Below, in pieces: positions 14,146 to 25,385 of a DNA stretch of 64,000 bases. This stretch comes from Aquilaria yunnanensis (lineage: Eukaryota; Streptophyta; Magnoliopsida; Malvales; Thymelaeaceae): positions 42,192,501 through 42,256,500 of the forward strand of contig CM077593.1 of the NCBI GenBank assembly GCA_039654915.1, in the 5' to 3' direction. The first letter of the stretch is position 1; each line of letters begins with the position of its first letter. The position numbers and the translations under genes are program-made. The notes under the pieces are model-generated. The model did not search any database, had not been told where the DNA came from, and saw nothing but the letters and a program-made list of their open reading frames with translations.

Positions 14146-15955
14146 ATAACAGTGACATACATGGAAGAAGCCATTTATGTGAAAAAGGAAGTTGGGGGCC
14201 AATTAAGAAAGGGTAATCCCATAGTGGCTACCAAACTGGTTCACTAAAGGCTAAAGGGAAACCTCAACCCTAGCTTAGCCTGATCGATGTGCAATGTCAT
14301 TAGGTCTTTCCTAAGGCTATTTGCTCTCCTCTACTACCCTGGGTAACTCATTTTTAGAGTGTAGGAAATGGAGATTTCTTTCAATAGATTGGTAAAGGTT
14401 AAACGGTTTAGGATGCTCCCTAGGCATTGAACCTCGTTAAAGTTTAAGGCATCAAATGCCTTGATCCGGACAGTTGCCATCCCTTTTGTGCTCGACATTT
14501 GCAAGCACACTAAGTAAAGCAAAAGATGAGAAAAGAATATTAACCTATTGTAGGGCTGACAACCTATTCTCGATAGGATGAAATAGGAAACAAAAAATCA
14601 CTAAAAGGAAAGAGGTACCCGTACCTTTTATGGTGTTGATTCACATGAAAAACTGCTAAAAAGAGAGTTTTAGTAGGCATGATGGCAATGGTGAATGGAG
14701 CAAAGAAAATTTTCTTTTAGAACCTTGGGAAATGATGAAAGTAGAATGTGAAAGGTTCAACTAGTGGCTAGACAAAGCTTGCAAAGCCTCTTCCATGAAA
14801 TAAGTTTTTTTAACCATTTAGAAGTGGCCAAGTGTCCAGCTCATTAAACCAAAAGCACATTATTTTGGGGTTTTGAATTGCAAGGTGCTTGTTTTCCTAC
14901 ATTTTGCTAGAGAGATGGGGCTAGTCAATGCCATACTAGGCTTAGGCCCATAACGTTAGTAGCCCATTGGAGACATTATCATAGGTTCAACCAATTAGAA
15001 GAATTCTTATGCATCAAAGCCATTTTAACTACCTGCATCAATGATTGAGTTTGAGATAGAACTCGATTCCTTAGCTATGGGATTATGGTTTGGGAAAGCT
15101 GGAATTTCTTCCTTTATGAAACATTTCATCAAGCCTATAAAAGGCTCCTTATAAAAAAACCTTTGATATGTTCTACTCGTTTCATATGATCCCCTATATT
15201 CCTTATAGGTTATTAATGATTTAATTATCAAAGAATTTTCATCGGACATACAACTCTTGGACTCATAATATTGCCTTCAATCATTGGTCTAGACCATTTC
15301 TAATGTGTCTTGCAGCCCACTCACCTTCACCAAATATCAATATATTTATTTATATTCAGTGAAAAAAAAAAGACGTAGATAAAGAACACAAATAGGGGGA
15401 AATGAAAAAAAAAATGCATATTCATTTACTTAGTGATGTCTTGCCAAGTCCTCCAATTCAAGAAACGAACATGAAGAGAGCTGGGCAATTCTGATATCCA
15501 CTCAAAAGATGGCTGCCAAGGAACCCATAGGCTTGTTATTTTTTTTTTCAAATAAGTTTGTTTCAATTTTTAATTTTAAATTTAATAGGCAAATAATCAT
15601 ACTATCTTTAAGGATATTTTATGTAGATTTTATTTTTCATATTATTAAGGAATCTAAACAAATTATCATTTTTATTTTTAACATCAACCAATGTTCATAT
15701 ATGCGAAGAAAAAGAAAACATAACTGGTTTGCATAAATGCATAACACACTTGTTTACTTTTTTTTTTTTTGCAATATGTTTGCTTTGAATTTTTTACTTA
15801 TAATTCTCTAATATGAAGAATGTATTATTTATTTAAATTTGACAAATGACAATTGACAATTTAATACCAATTCTAGACATTTCCATATTAATTGTTAATA
15901 GTAATATTGGTATTGGTTTTTATATAAATTGTCCACAAAATTTGGCAGCTATTAG
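14146..15955. other. Gene-free stretch, AT-rich towards the end
   Basis: I see no gene, no clear terminal repeats and no tandem array here. The last 600 bases (15340-15950) are strongly AT-rich with several poly-A and poly-T runs. Open stretches of 62-75 codons at 14334, 15025 and 15509 have no recognisable features. Confidence 0.5.
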
Positions 15956-17165
15956 ATCTAGTTATGAATATCATTCCACCAAATATAAACACTCAACCTA
16001 TCATAATAGGCATTCAACCAATGATGCAAAACAGTCAACCACCACAACTGAACAATTGGACACTACAATCATATAAATTATGCACTCCGTTACAAAATTT
16101 AGACACTTAACCTAGCGTATTAGATATTCAACCACAATAATTAGACACTTGGATATGACAATGTTACAGTTGAACATTGTACAAACGTCAAACACTCAAA
16201 CAAGTAGACAAGATACTCTCCTACTGGATTTAAACACTCAACCAATTATATTAGATATCCAAGTACCACAATTAGACACTCAGGCACCACAAAAATGGGT
16301 AAATGACATTAGTCAACCATAAACTATCACTTACATTGCATGCCCATCCTCAAAAAAATAAAATGTTGCATCATCATCTTGTAACTATTAATAATGTTGT
16401 AATATTTATCCTTTGTGACTAAATTGAACATTCAAATTGAAGTATTAGAACAAATTTTGATCATTAATATAAAATTAAAATTGATAGAAATTACCTAATT
16501 TCTTCCAAGAGAAAAGACCATCTTGCATTCACAAAGACAAAAAAAATTAGTAAATCAAATTATTTATTAACTTTCAAAAAAATTAAATTTATTGAGAGAC
16601 AGTCATTATAAAATATAAATGTTGTATTTGTGGTTTAATTAATTTTTTAGACCTTTAATTTAGTTTAAATATTTAGTTTCATCATAGAGGAAAAATATTG
16701 CAATGATGTCCTAGTTGCATGATGATGGTGCAACATTTTATAGTTTGATGATGAATGTGCAACATATGCAACAATTTATGGATCATCTATGTTATTTACC
16801 CCAATAAAAAGAGAAAAAAAAAATAAGGTTAGACACCCTGGTACCTAGTATTAAAATCAGTAAAATCAGTAGTCCAATTTCAATTTCTACGCATGAGATC
16901 TCTAATTTTATTTATAAAATGTCTAATTATATTACACAGTATCTATATATAAAATGTATTCAAGTTTATTTACATGTAGACAAGACACTTCCTTATCAAA
17001 TTTTGACACTCAACCTATCATACTAAACATTTAACCATCATAATCTAACACTTGATACTATAATCATACATGTACACCATACAAACCTAGAATATATACT
17101 CTAACCATACAAGAAACTCCCTTATGAGATGTGGACATTTAACTATCATATATTGTGAATCGTTT
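15955..17165. repeat. Degenerate TTAGACACTCAACC minisatellite
   Basis: Variants of a 20-25 base unit built on (T)TAGACACTCAACC followed by a short AT-rich stretch recur throughout 15955-16296 and 16975-17165, for example GACACTTAACC, AAACACTCAACC, GATATTCAACC and GACACTCAACC. The array is interrupted by the MITE at 16297-16802 and by about 170 bases of plain AT-rich DNA. A few further units occur near 21128-21185. It is non-coding; the 76-codon frame at 15846 is a by-product of the repeat. Confidence 0.7.
16297..16802. mobile_element. MITE with long inverted ends (GGGTAAATGACAT type)
   Basis: The left end GGGTAAATGACAT and the right end, whose reverse complement reads GGGTAAATAACAT, face each other. 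Inside them the inverted match continues: the AAATGTTGCATCATCATC block near 16360 is the inverse of the GATGATGGTGCAACATTT block near 16720. No coding region is present. A GGGTAAAT-type end with a long terminal inverted repeat suggests a Mutator-like MITE. I could not confirm a clean 8-9 base target duplication. It sits inside the surrounding minisatellite. Confidence 0.65.
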
Positions 17166-17418
17166 CTCCTTCAACATAGTACAAGAAATATTAACTGATC
17201 TATATTGAAAGAATGTAAGGAACTGTAGAAGTATTACATGATTCAAGTTAAATATCGTTAAAAATAACATGATTATCTCCCAATTATAGGGAAAATAGTA
17301 ACTTTTGTTCCTGAGCTAAGACCAATGTTGCGGATTCATCCTGGAACAACAAAATATTATACCATTTGTCTTCTAACCATGAAAATATTACACCAATTGT
17401 CTTATCGTTAACTGCAAC

Positions 17419-19896
17419 TGTTATGGCACTCCTAGTTGAAGGCTTATTTGAAGAAGGTAAAGTACTTTGAATCAAGTTTGAAACCTTAATTAAAGTTCAC
17501 ATAGGCAGAATGAGTAAGCTTATCAAAGATCACTAAGTTCTGAGGAGATTAAGGCACCAAATAAGGTTTGGGGGCAAAATGGTAATTTTTGCATCCCAAA
17601 TAGTCAGGCTAGATCACTAAATCATTTTTTATAACCTAACTTTTAACTTGAACCCAAACTCAATTGAAATAAACAAGATTTGACCAAGTTTGACTAAGGT
17701 TACCTAAAGGAGGAGACTTATTTGTAACTTTTTAAATTCTTGAATGGCTTCATGGTTAAGTGACAAAAAATTAGTAAAGGAAGGGAGGGCTGCCATTTTC
17801 ACCTTCAAACCCAAGCTCACCCTTCTCTCTACCAATTTTATGTGATTCCAAGCCCAAAACCAAGAGTTTTTTATGGAAATTGAAGCCAAGGATATACAAG
17901 CTATGGAAGGCTTGTTTCAAGCATGATTTCAACTTCTGAAACTTGGAACCGAGTTTTCCACTATCCCTTGTTTTTTATGCGAGATAACACTTGAGTTCTT
18001 GGTGAATTCTTGTTTATTAGATGTTTGGAAACTTGGGTTTTAGTTAGAAGGTAGAAATTATGTAATTTATGCCTTTGGTTGCTTGGAACTAGGTGAAGCT
18101 TTGTAGAACTTGAGTTCTTGAGGAAGAGTAACTTGTTTCTTGCTTGTGAAGTGAAGTTAAGGTAAGGAAGTTGTGTTTTTAGTTTAATTGATGCTATTGG
18201 AATGAGTTTGCTCGATGAATTCAAGTAGTTCTAGCAATAGCATTAGTTAGTGAGCAAGGTTGAATCATGGTGGACTATAAGATTTGTGATGATTGGAATG
18301 ATGTTATAGTGCACCATAGGTTGGCTTGTGATAGTTGGTTGTGATCTGTGCAACATATTTTACATGTATGTGAATTTTGGAGGCTATCCATGCATGTTTG
18401 ATATGTTTGGAAAGTGTCCAAGGTTCATAGCAGCAAAATTGGAAATTTTCTAGCTTGTCGTAGGTATTGGCGACATGTTGCCAGTACCCGCAATGCGTCG
18501 CCGTTACCATGAAAATTGGCAGTTCGTTACCAATTGTGGCGATGTGATCGTTGCCAATACCCGCAACGCGTCGCCGTTACCATGAAAATTGGCAGTTCGT
18601 TACCAACTATGGCGACGGGTCGCCGTAAGCATATTGGCTGAAATTTTTCAATTTTTCTAGAGAGATCAGGGGAAGACCTAAGGGGATTCTTAGGGTACCT
18701 TGGGGTTCAAGCATTCCAGGGGTACTCCAAGTCTTCCAAAAGTCCTTTGAGACCTAGAAGTTTTTTTTTTTGTTTTAAGAGGTCTTTTGGTTACTTCCAC
18801 CATAAGCAAGAAAACTAGTTGACAAACTATCATAACTAAGTATCACTAGCTTAGGTGAAAGGTTTAAAACCCTTGGCGACCTAGTCGTGCTGTTAACTAC
18901 GAGGTTGCAAGGTGAAACCTTAGTGCACCTAGTCTACAAGGTCTTTATGGCCTAATTTACAATAGTCCTACCATAGTGCCCCTGCACATCATAAAAGGGA
19001 GACGTTCAACTGGTGGTTTATCAGTAGTTAGGCTGGCAAGCCAAGCTTGCTAGAGGACAAGGCTATGCCTTGTAATTCAATGACCAGGATGAGGAGTGGT
19101 CCCAAGGGACCTACGTATATGCATATATTAGACCCTCAGGCTGTATAAGCTCACAACAGGTTACATATGTTCTCATATATGGAGTCTTTAGTAACTTTTA
19201 TTACATGCAAAGTGAAGACCCTTACTGAGAATTTCTGAATTCTCACTCCCTAGTTATGTTGTGCAGATTCTCAAGTTATTGTGCTGGGTAACCGCTGAGT
19301 GGTATCACAATAGTTTGCTTTTGTTACAGGCATTTCACTTGAGAATATTTACTATTCTAGTCTACTTGGGTTACTTGTTGGTTAAGTCACAGTGCTAACT
19401 ATAGCCTTTCTTTGGCCGTAGAGCCTAGCAGCACGTGGACAAGGATTTTGTGGCTCGCCACTAGGACTTGCATCCAAGGTGAGAGTTAGTTCAAGAATAT
19501 CTCAGTTGAGGCTTGTACACATAGTACTCCTAGTTGCCTCGATTGTCTATGTTTTGAGGAGCCCTAGACCCGAGAGTTGCTCTTGAGTGAGGGCATTAGT
19601 CTACTTTATGTATGAATGCTCCCACATAGTTGTTATGTGTAGTAAACTCACATAAATGTTGATTTTCTATGCTTTGGCTATTTGAACTTATTTTCTATGG
19701 AAATCCTTTGGCCAAGTTAATGTTTTATGGATTTTGTTAATCCAAGTCAATGCATGAAGAGCATACATTTTGCATATTCTAGGTTAATCACCTAGTATCA
19801 CGGAGTTTTAATCGGCACACATATACAACTAGCCAATTGCAACCACTGTGAGACCAACTCTCACAAGCTTCCTGGGTAAGGGCCAAGGACGGCCGT
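17419..19896 (+). mobile_element. Long LTR-like element, copy B (probable solo LTR)
   Basis: The best preserved copy of the family, 2478 bases, starting TGTTATGGC and ending in a GGACGGCCGT block. The 5 bases before it (17414-17418) and after it (19897-19901) are both GCAAC, which fits a target-site duplication. It aligns with copies A and C through most of its length. It has no ORF for retroelement proteins and no adjoining gag or pol, so a solo LTR left by recombination is the simplest reading. Assignment to Ty3/gypsy rather than copia rests only on length and end style. Confidence 0.7.
18481..18625. repeat. 73 bp tandem duplication within LTR copy B
   Basis: Two units, 18481-18553 and 18554-18625, are nearly identical. 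Each contains ACCCGCAA(T/C)GCGTCGCCG, then TTACCATGAAAATTGGCAG and TTCGTTACCAA. The corresponding part of copy A (4600-4690) is single and decayed. The duplicate therefore arose in the lineage of copy B. Confidence 0.9.
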
Positions 19897-20361
19897 GCAA
19901 CAACCATTAAAATGGATAAAAAAAAGTGAAAAATTAGTTTTAACCCCTAAAAACTTTTCATTTACCTTAGAAACCTCAAATTTGTTATATCTTACAATCA
20001 AACCACCTTCTCCTAATTGCCCTCCTTCCTCTTTCTCTCTTCTTCCATGGCAATCGCCTTTATCTACTACTCCACCATGGGCCTCCTCTAAGAACACTAA
20101 ACCCTTCCCATCATAACACAACTCCGTTAATGCTCAACTCAATTATTCAAGAACTGATGCAAAATTGAGCAAAATGAGGCTAGCTTAGGCTAGGGCTTGT
20201 AAGGGATTCTGGAGATAAAGAGGGATTTCACCACTGCAGGTGGCGGCTCTACCGTCGCCACCATCCTTTACTTCACCCATCCAGTTCTCATGTCGTCTGC
20301 CATTGATTCCAAGCCTTTGAGTTACTTCTCCCTATCAATCAATGGCAAATCAACAATAGAA

Positions 20362-20642
20362 GCCCCCATGATCGGAGCTCACGCATTCTAGCTTCTGAAC
20401 AAGCAGTTCCACTTAGACATTGACAAGATTGGGTGGTGAGCAGTTACATCAGCATGTTGTCATTAAATTTTGCGGTGGACCTGGAATCGGTTGCGGTTCA
20501 TGAGATTTGGCATTTACTAGGTCTAGGTCGCTCCTTCGTGGAAAAGTCAATTATGTACCCAATGATCTCGCTGAGGACAAAGAAGGTTGATCTCGCCCGA
20601 GACGAGATTCAGGGGATCCAAGTCCTATACGAAACAACCTAA
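20362..20642 (+). pseudogene. Matrix metalloproteinase (matrixin) relic
   Basis: A fragment of the catalytic domain of a plant matrixin, the secreted or GPI-anchored zinc endopeptidase family M10A. The frame at 20433-20642 carries the zinc-site region as HEIWHLLGLGRS, where the family has HExGHxxGxxHS. It is followed by the Met-turn region SIMYP and a typical ending IQVLYE. Upstream, 20362-20432 still reads like the preceding APM..AHAF and FHLD segments, but with a TAG at about 20389 and a frameshift near 20432. The third zinc-binding His is Arg and the Gly after the catalytic Glu is Trp, so even an expressed product could not bind zinc normally. The prodomain and signal peptide are not visible. 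Family assignment is firm; it is a dead remnant. Confidence 0.85.
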
Positions 20643-20800
20643 ATTACAATGGGTCAACAATGATTGTGTTTGAGGAGAAGGATAATAGCAAGGCCCACCA
20701 TGTGAGTTCCGGGTCAGGTCTTGGGTCCCTACTAGCCACTGGGTTTGTTGTCTTTTTGGCTTTCTAGATTCGTACATGGGTAAATAGCTATATATATTAT

Positions 20801-21041
20801 GGGTAAATAGCACCCATCATCTCTCAACTAAAAGTTTTAAGGTTTCTAAGGCAAATGAAAAGTTTTCAATAGTTAAAACTAGTTTTTCACTTTTTTTCAT
20901 TTATTTTAATGATTGCAGTTAATGGTAGGATGAATAATGTAATATTTTCATAGTTAAAAGACAAACAGTATAACATTTTGTAGTTCTACAATAAATCCAC
21001 AACATATGCCTAAATTCAGTCACTATGGGTACTATTTACCC
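20801..21041. mobile_element. Small Mutator-like MITE
   Basis: A 241-base segment with the left end GGGTAAATAGCACCC and a right end whose reverse complement is GGGTAAATAGTACCC, 14 of 15 matching. The inside is AT-rich and non-coding. A second GGGTAAATAG just upstream at 20778 may be a partial duplicate end. AT-rich flanks (TATATTAT left, AATTATATA right) make the target duplication ambiguous. The GGGTAAAT start is typical of Mutator-like ends. Confidence 0.7.
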
Positions 21042-21246
21042 CCAATTATATATAAAATTTAAACATTCATACCATCTTATGCGCACTTGAAAAATGGTGT
21101 ATAGAAATTGAGAAACTAGAAAATAACACTCAAATACCAAAATAAGACATTATCAATCTAATATTAGACACTATACAGTAACACTTTTAGCTTAAAGGTG
21201 AACACCGGGGAGCTTGGCTTGTATTGTGTTGGTACTTCTTGCAGCC

Positions 21247-22612
21247 CTACCTGGTCATGTAAGTACATGCTAAGCAAGATAAAGCTTTATATGAAGAACC
21301 AGTTTCTTCCCATGCTTTCTCTGCGCTTCTTTTAATCTCTTTAACTCTTCGCCTCATCTCCTGCCCTTCATCCTCCACCATAATCCTCCAAACTAGCTTT
21401 GCGATCTCATCCCTCCTCACCAACCCCTTTTCCAGCAACCCCTTTGTCCGGACGGCGATCCCCATCTCCTCCGTCAGTAGCGTCGCATTCGTCCTCTGCT
21501 CTGCGTACAATGGCCACGGGATCATTGCCACGCGCCCGTTGATCCCCTCCAGCACCGAATTCCAACCGCAGTGGCTCAAGAACCCACCTACTGACGAGTG
21601 GTTTAGAATCTCCACCTGTGACGCCCAGTCCTCCACCACCTTCCCCACCGTCCTCCCCAAGAATCCCTCCGGCATATACTCATCCACGCCATTCGTGTCG
21701 GCTTCACCTCCAGTTGTTAAATACGATGCGTAACTTCTGGCCTCAGGCGGAAGCTAACTCCCTCATCTGCTCACAAGACAGCCTGCCGCCACTTCCAAAC
21801 GAAATGTAAAGAACAGACTCCTGTGGCTGGTGGTCAAGCCAGTTTAACAGCTCGTTTTTCGGGCCGGGGTGCACCGTCGGCCTTATAATGGGTCTGATTG
21901 CAAATATGGGCACCTTTCTGATTCCCCCCAACAGATCTGTATCCCTCAACGCCGCCAACAGCTTTGGCTGGAACTCCTCCCATGTGTTTATCAAAACACC
22001 GTCGGCTTCAGGAATCTTACTACACATGCGTAAAATATTCACGGTAGCCCTGAGTGGTCCAATCGCGCATCGGGTCCACAACCTCCTGGGGTCGGAGTGG
22101 CCAGCAACCCGGGATGGTAAACAGGTCTTTCTGGTTAACGAACTCGCCCTCCACCGTCTCATCAAGGGCAAGGGAATATAAAAAGACCACCAGAGAATAC
22201 GCGTCGGAAGGAAAGAACAGGAATTTTGGGATGTTTAGCTCCTCCACAATCGACAGAGATTCGGTTCCGAACACATCGACGACAAGAAGAGAGGTGGGAA
22301 TTCTAACTGGGTAATGGCAGCGCGAAGGGTGTGATGAATTTCCCACATCAAGACCAAGAGCCGAGTGGATAAAGTGGCCTCCGGTGGGATGAAAGCGGAG
22401 ACGTCGGGTTGCGCTAGCTGAACGAGGTGATAACCTTGGGCGGATCCGACCATTCGAGACTAGGCAGCTGAAGTAAGAGAGGCGACTGCGAAGATTGTGA
22501 CGCGGAAACCGTGGAGAGTGGTGAAAAGTTTCCCGAGCTCGATTATGGGTATTAGATGTTCCAAACTGGGGCTCGATAGTAGGACTCAGTGAGGCTTCTC
22601 TGACAACGCCAT
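21247..22612 (-). pseudogene. UGT72-like UDP-glycosyltransferase pseudogene
   Basis: Nearly full length (about 455 codons of an expected 470-480) and intronless, as most plant family-1 glycosyltransferases are. The intact enzyme would transfer a sugar from a UDP-sugar to a small phenolic or other acceptor in the cytosol. Reading from ATG at 22612: an N-terminal segment keeping the catalytic-His region (EHLIP), the VVDVFGTE segment, the IPGC and INTWEE segments, the LYISFGSGG segment (about 21790), and the complete 44-residue PSPG sugar-donor box at 21496-21627. The box starts WASQVEIL, contains HCGWNSVLEG and ends in Gln, the residue usually linked to UDP-glucose. These lie in changing frames, with an early TGA after the eighth codon, frame changes near 22450, 22240 and 22030, and a TGA near 21741. 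It is therefore a pseudogene. The UGT72 label is by resemblance. Confidence 0.88.
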
Positions 22613-22683
22613 TTTGGTCACCTGTGGGCGGTGGCAAGTTTGCTAAAAACTCCGAGAAGCCACCTAGTTTATAGTCGAAAATT

Positions 22684-22760
22684 GGGGAGCTTCTAAAATA
22701 CGGGGGCTTGTACCAATACCCCCCTTTTCATGGCTCATCCCCCAACTTTTGGTCTTTGAT
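22684..22760. repeat. Motif shared (inverted) with 44560-44640
   Basis: GGGGAGCTTCTAAAATACGG at 22684, continued by GGG..GTACCA, is matched with a few differences by the reverse complement of 44595-44630. The following 'ACTTTTGGTCTT' block is also shared. It lies just upstream of the glycosyltransferase pseudogene start. Two such inverted matches could be transposon ends or a shared dispersed repeat; the data do not decide. Confidence 0.5.
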
Positions 22761-22849
22761 CAATTAAGGACCCAAGTTTAGAAATATCACAAGAGTATAC
22801 AAATTAAGAAAATGAAACTGTAACCTGTTGTTCAGGTTACAGGTTATAC

Positions 22850-25385
22850 GGTATGTAATTAAGGCTAAACGGTATAATAATTAGGTTAGGTGGTAATTGA
22901 TTTAGGTTAAATGGTATTAGATTCAGGTTCATGTGATATAAAATGTAGATGGTATGAAAATTAGGTTAATATGGTATGATATTCAAGTTTATGTGGCATA
23001 TGGTTTTCTTGGTATAGGATTCAGGTTAAGTGGCACGCAATTCGGGTTAACTAGTATGAGATTCAGGTTAAATGGTATGAGATTCAGGTTCATGTGGTAT
23101 AAGATTTAGGTTCATATGGTATGAGATTAAGGTTATTGTGGTATGAGAATTAGGTTAGTGTGGTATCGGATTCAGGTTAAGTGGTATGCGATTCAGGTTA
23201 AATGGTATGAGATTCAGGTTAAATGGCATCAAATTCAAGTTAACTAGTATGCGATTAAGGTTATTGTGGTACGATAATTAGGTTTTTGCGGTATAAGATT
23301 CAGGTTAAGTGGTATGCAATTCGGGTTCACTGGTATGAGATTCAGGTTAAATGGTATGAGATTCAGGTTATGGTATAGGATTGAGGTTAACTGGTATGAT
23401 ATTAAAGTTTATTGGTATGAGATTCAGGTTAAATGGTATGAGGTTAAGGTTAAGTGGTATGAGATTCAATTTCATGTGGTATGAGGTTGAGGTTCATATG
23501 GTATGAGATTAAGGTTATTGCGGTATGAGAATGAGGTTAGTGTGGTATCGGATTCAGGTTAAGTGGTATGCGATTCAGCTTAAATGGTATGAGATTCAGG
23601 TTAAATGGTATCAAATTCAGGTTAACTGGTATGCGATTCAGGTTATTGTGGTATGATAATTAGGTTTTTTGCGATATAGGATTTAGGTTAAGTGGTATGC
23701 AATTCGGGTTAACTGGTATGAGATTCAGGTGAAATTGTATGAGATTCAGGTTATGGCATAAGATTGAGGTTAAATGGTATGATATTAAGGTTTAGTGGTA
23801 TGAGATTCAGGTTAAATGGTATGAGATTAAGGTTAAGTGGTATGAGATTCAGGTTCATGTGGTATGAGATTGAGGTTCATATGGTATGAGATTAAGGTTA
23901 TTGTGGTATGAGAATTAGGTTAGTGTGGTATCAGATTCAGGTTAAGTGGTACGCGATTCAGGTTATATGGTATGAGATTCAGGTTAAATGGTATGAAATT
24001 CAGGTTAACTCGTATGAGATTAAGGTTATTATGGTATGATAATTAGGTTTTTGGAGTATAGGATTCAGGTTAAGTGGTATACGATTCGGGTTAACTGGTA
24101 TGAGATTCAGGTGAAATGGTATGAGATTGAGGTTATGGTATAGGATTGAGGTTAAATGGTATGATATTCAGGTTTACTGGTATGAGATTCAGATTAAATG
24201 GTATGAGGTTAAGGTTAAGTGGTATTAGATTCGGGTTCATGTGGTATGAGATTTAGGTTGATATGGTATGGGATTCAGGGTATTTTGGTATGATAATTAG
24301 GTTACTGTGGTATAGAATTTAGGTTAACTGGGATGAGATTCAGGTTAAATGTTAGCAAATTCAGGTTAACTGGTATGAGATTAAGGTTATTGGGGTATGA
24401 TAATTAGGTTTTTGCGGTATAGGATTCAGGTTAAGTGGTATGCGATTTGGGTTAACTGGTATGAGATTCAGGTCAAATGGTATGAGATTAAGGTTATGGT
24501 ATAGGATTCAGGTTCATATGGTATGAGATTAAGGTTATTGTGGTATGATAATTAGGTTGTTTTGGTATAGGATTCAGGTTAAATGGTATGCGATTTAGGT
24601 TAACTGGTATGAGATTCAGGTTATGGTACAGGATTGAGGTTCATATGGTATGAGATTAAGGTTATTGTGGTATGATAATGAGATTGTTGTGGTATCGGAT
24701 TCAGGTTAAGCGGTATGCGATTCAGGTTAACTGGTATGAAATTGAACTAAAATGGTATGAGATTCAGGTTATGGTATAGGATTGAGGTTAAATTGTATGA
24801 TATTAAGGTTTAATGGTATGAGATTCAGGATAACCGGTATGAGATTCAGGTTCATATGGTATGAGATTAAGGTTATTGTGGTATGATAATTAGGTTGTTT
24901 TGGTATAGGATTCAGGTTAAATGGTATGCGATTTAGGTTAACTGGTATGAGATTCAGGTTATGGTACAAGATTGAGGTTCATATGATATGAGATTAAGGT
25001 TATTGTGGTATGATAATGAGATTGTTGTGGTATAGGATTCAGGTTAAGCGGTATGCGATTCAGGTTAACTGGTATGAGATTCAGGTTATGGTATAGGATT
25101 GAGGTTAAATGGTATGATATTAAGGTTTAATGGTATGAGATTCAGGTTAACCGGTATGAGATTCAGGTTCATATGGTATGAGATTAAGGTTATTGTGGTA
25201 TGGTAATGAGATTGTTGTGGTATCGGATTCAGGTTAAGCGGTATGCGATTCAGGTTAACTAGTATGAAATTGAACTAAAATGGTATGAGATTCAGGTTAT
25301 GGTATAGGATTGAGGTTAAATGGTATGATATTAAGGTTTAATGGTATGAGATTCAAGTTAAGTGATATGATAATTAAGGTTTAGG
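22850..25385. repeat. Satellite of 20-21 bp units (GGTATGAGATTCAGGTTAAAT type)
   Basis: About 125 head-to-tail units with the core GGTATGAGATTCAGGTTA, differing in a few positions (TCAGG or TAAGG; AAAT, AACT, TTGT or CATAT). Variant orders recur: the run beginning CATATGGTATGAGATTAAGG at about 24512 is repeated about 340 bases later, and the run around 24640-24800 again at about 25170-25330. Local amplification of multi-unit blocks has therefore occurred. Isolated units reappear at 27157-27205 and 27325-27490. Reading frames across it (such as 24769-24969) are translations of the repeat and not genes. Confidence 0.95.

Noticed and set aside
18481..18625. CRISPR-like spaced repeats
   Set aside because: Only two adjacent 73-base units without unique spacers, within an LTR of plant nuclear DNA.
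22054..22314. Plus-strand frames across the glycosyltransferase pseudogene
   Set aside because: They are shadows of the minus-strand gene, whose motifs are unambiguous.
24769..24969. Repetitive minus-strand peptide frame (N-L-N-x-I-P repeats)
   Set aside because: It is a translation of the 20-21 bp satellite; period and frame follow from unit length, with no promoter or codon-usage support.
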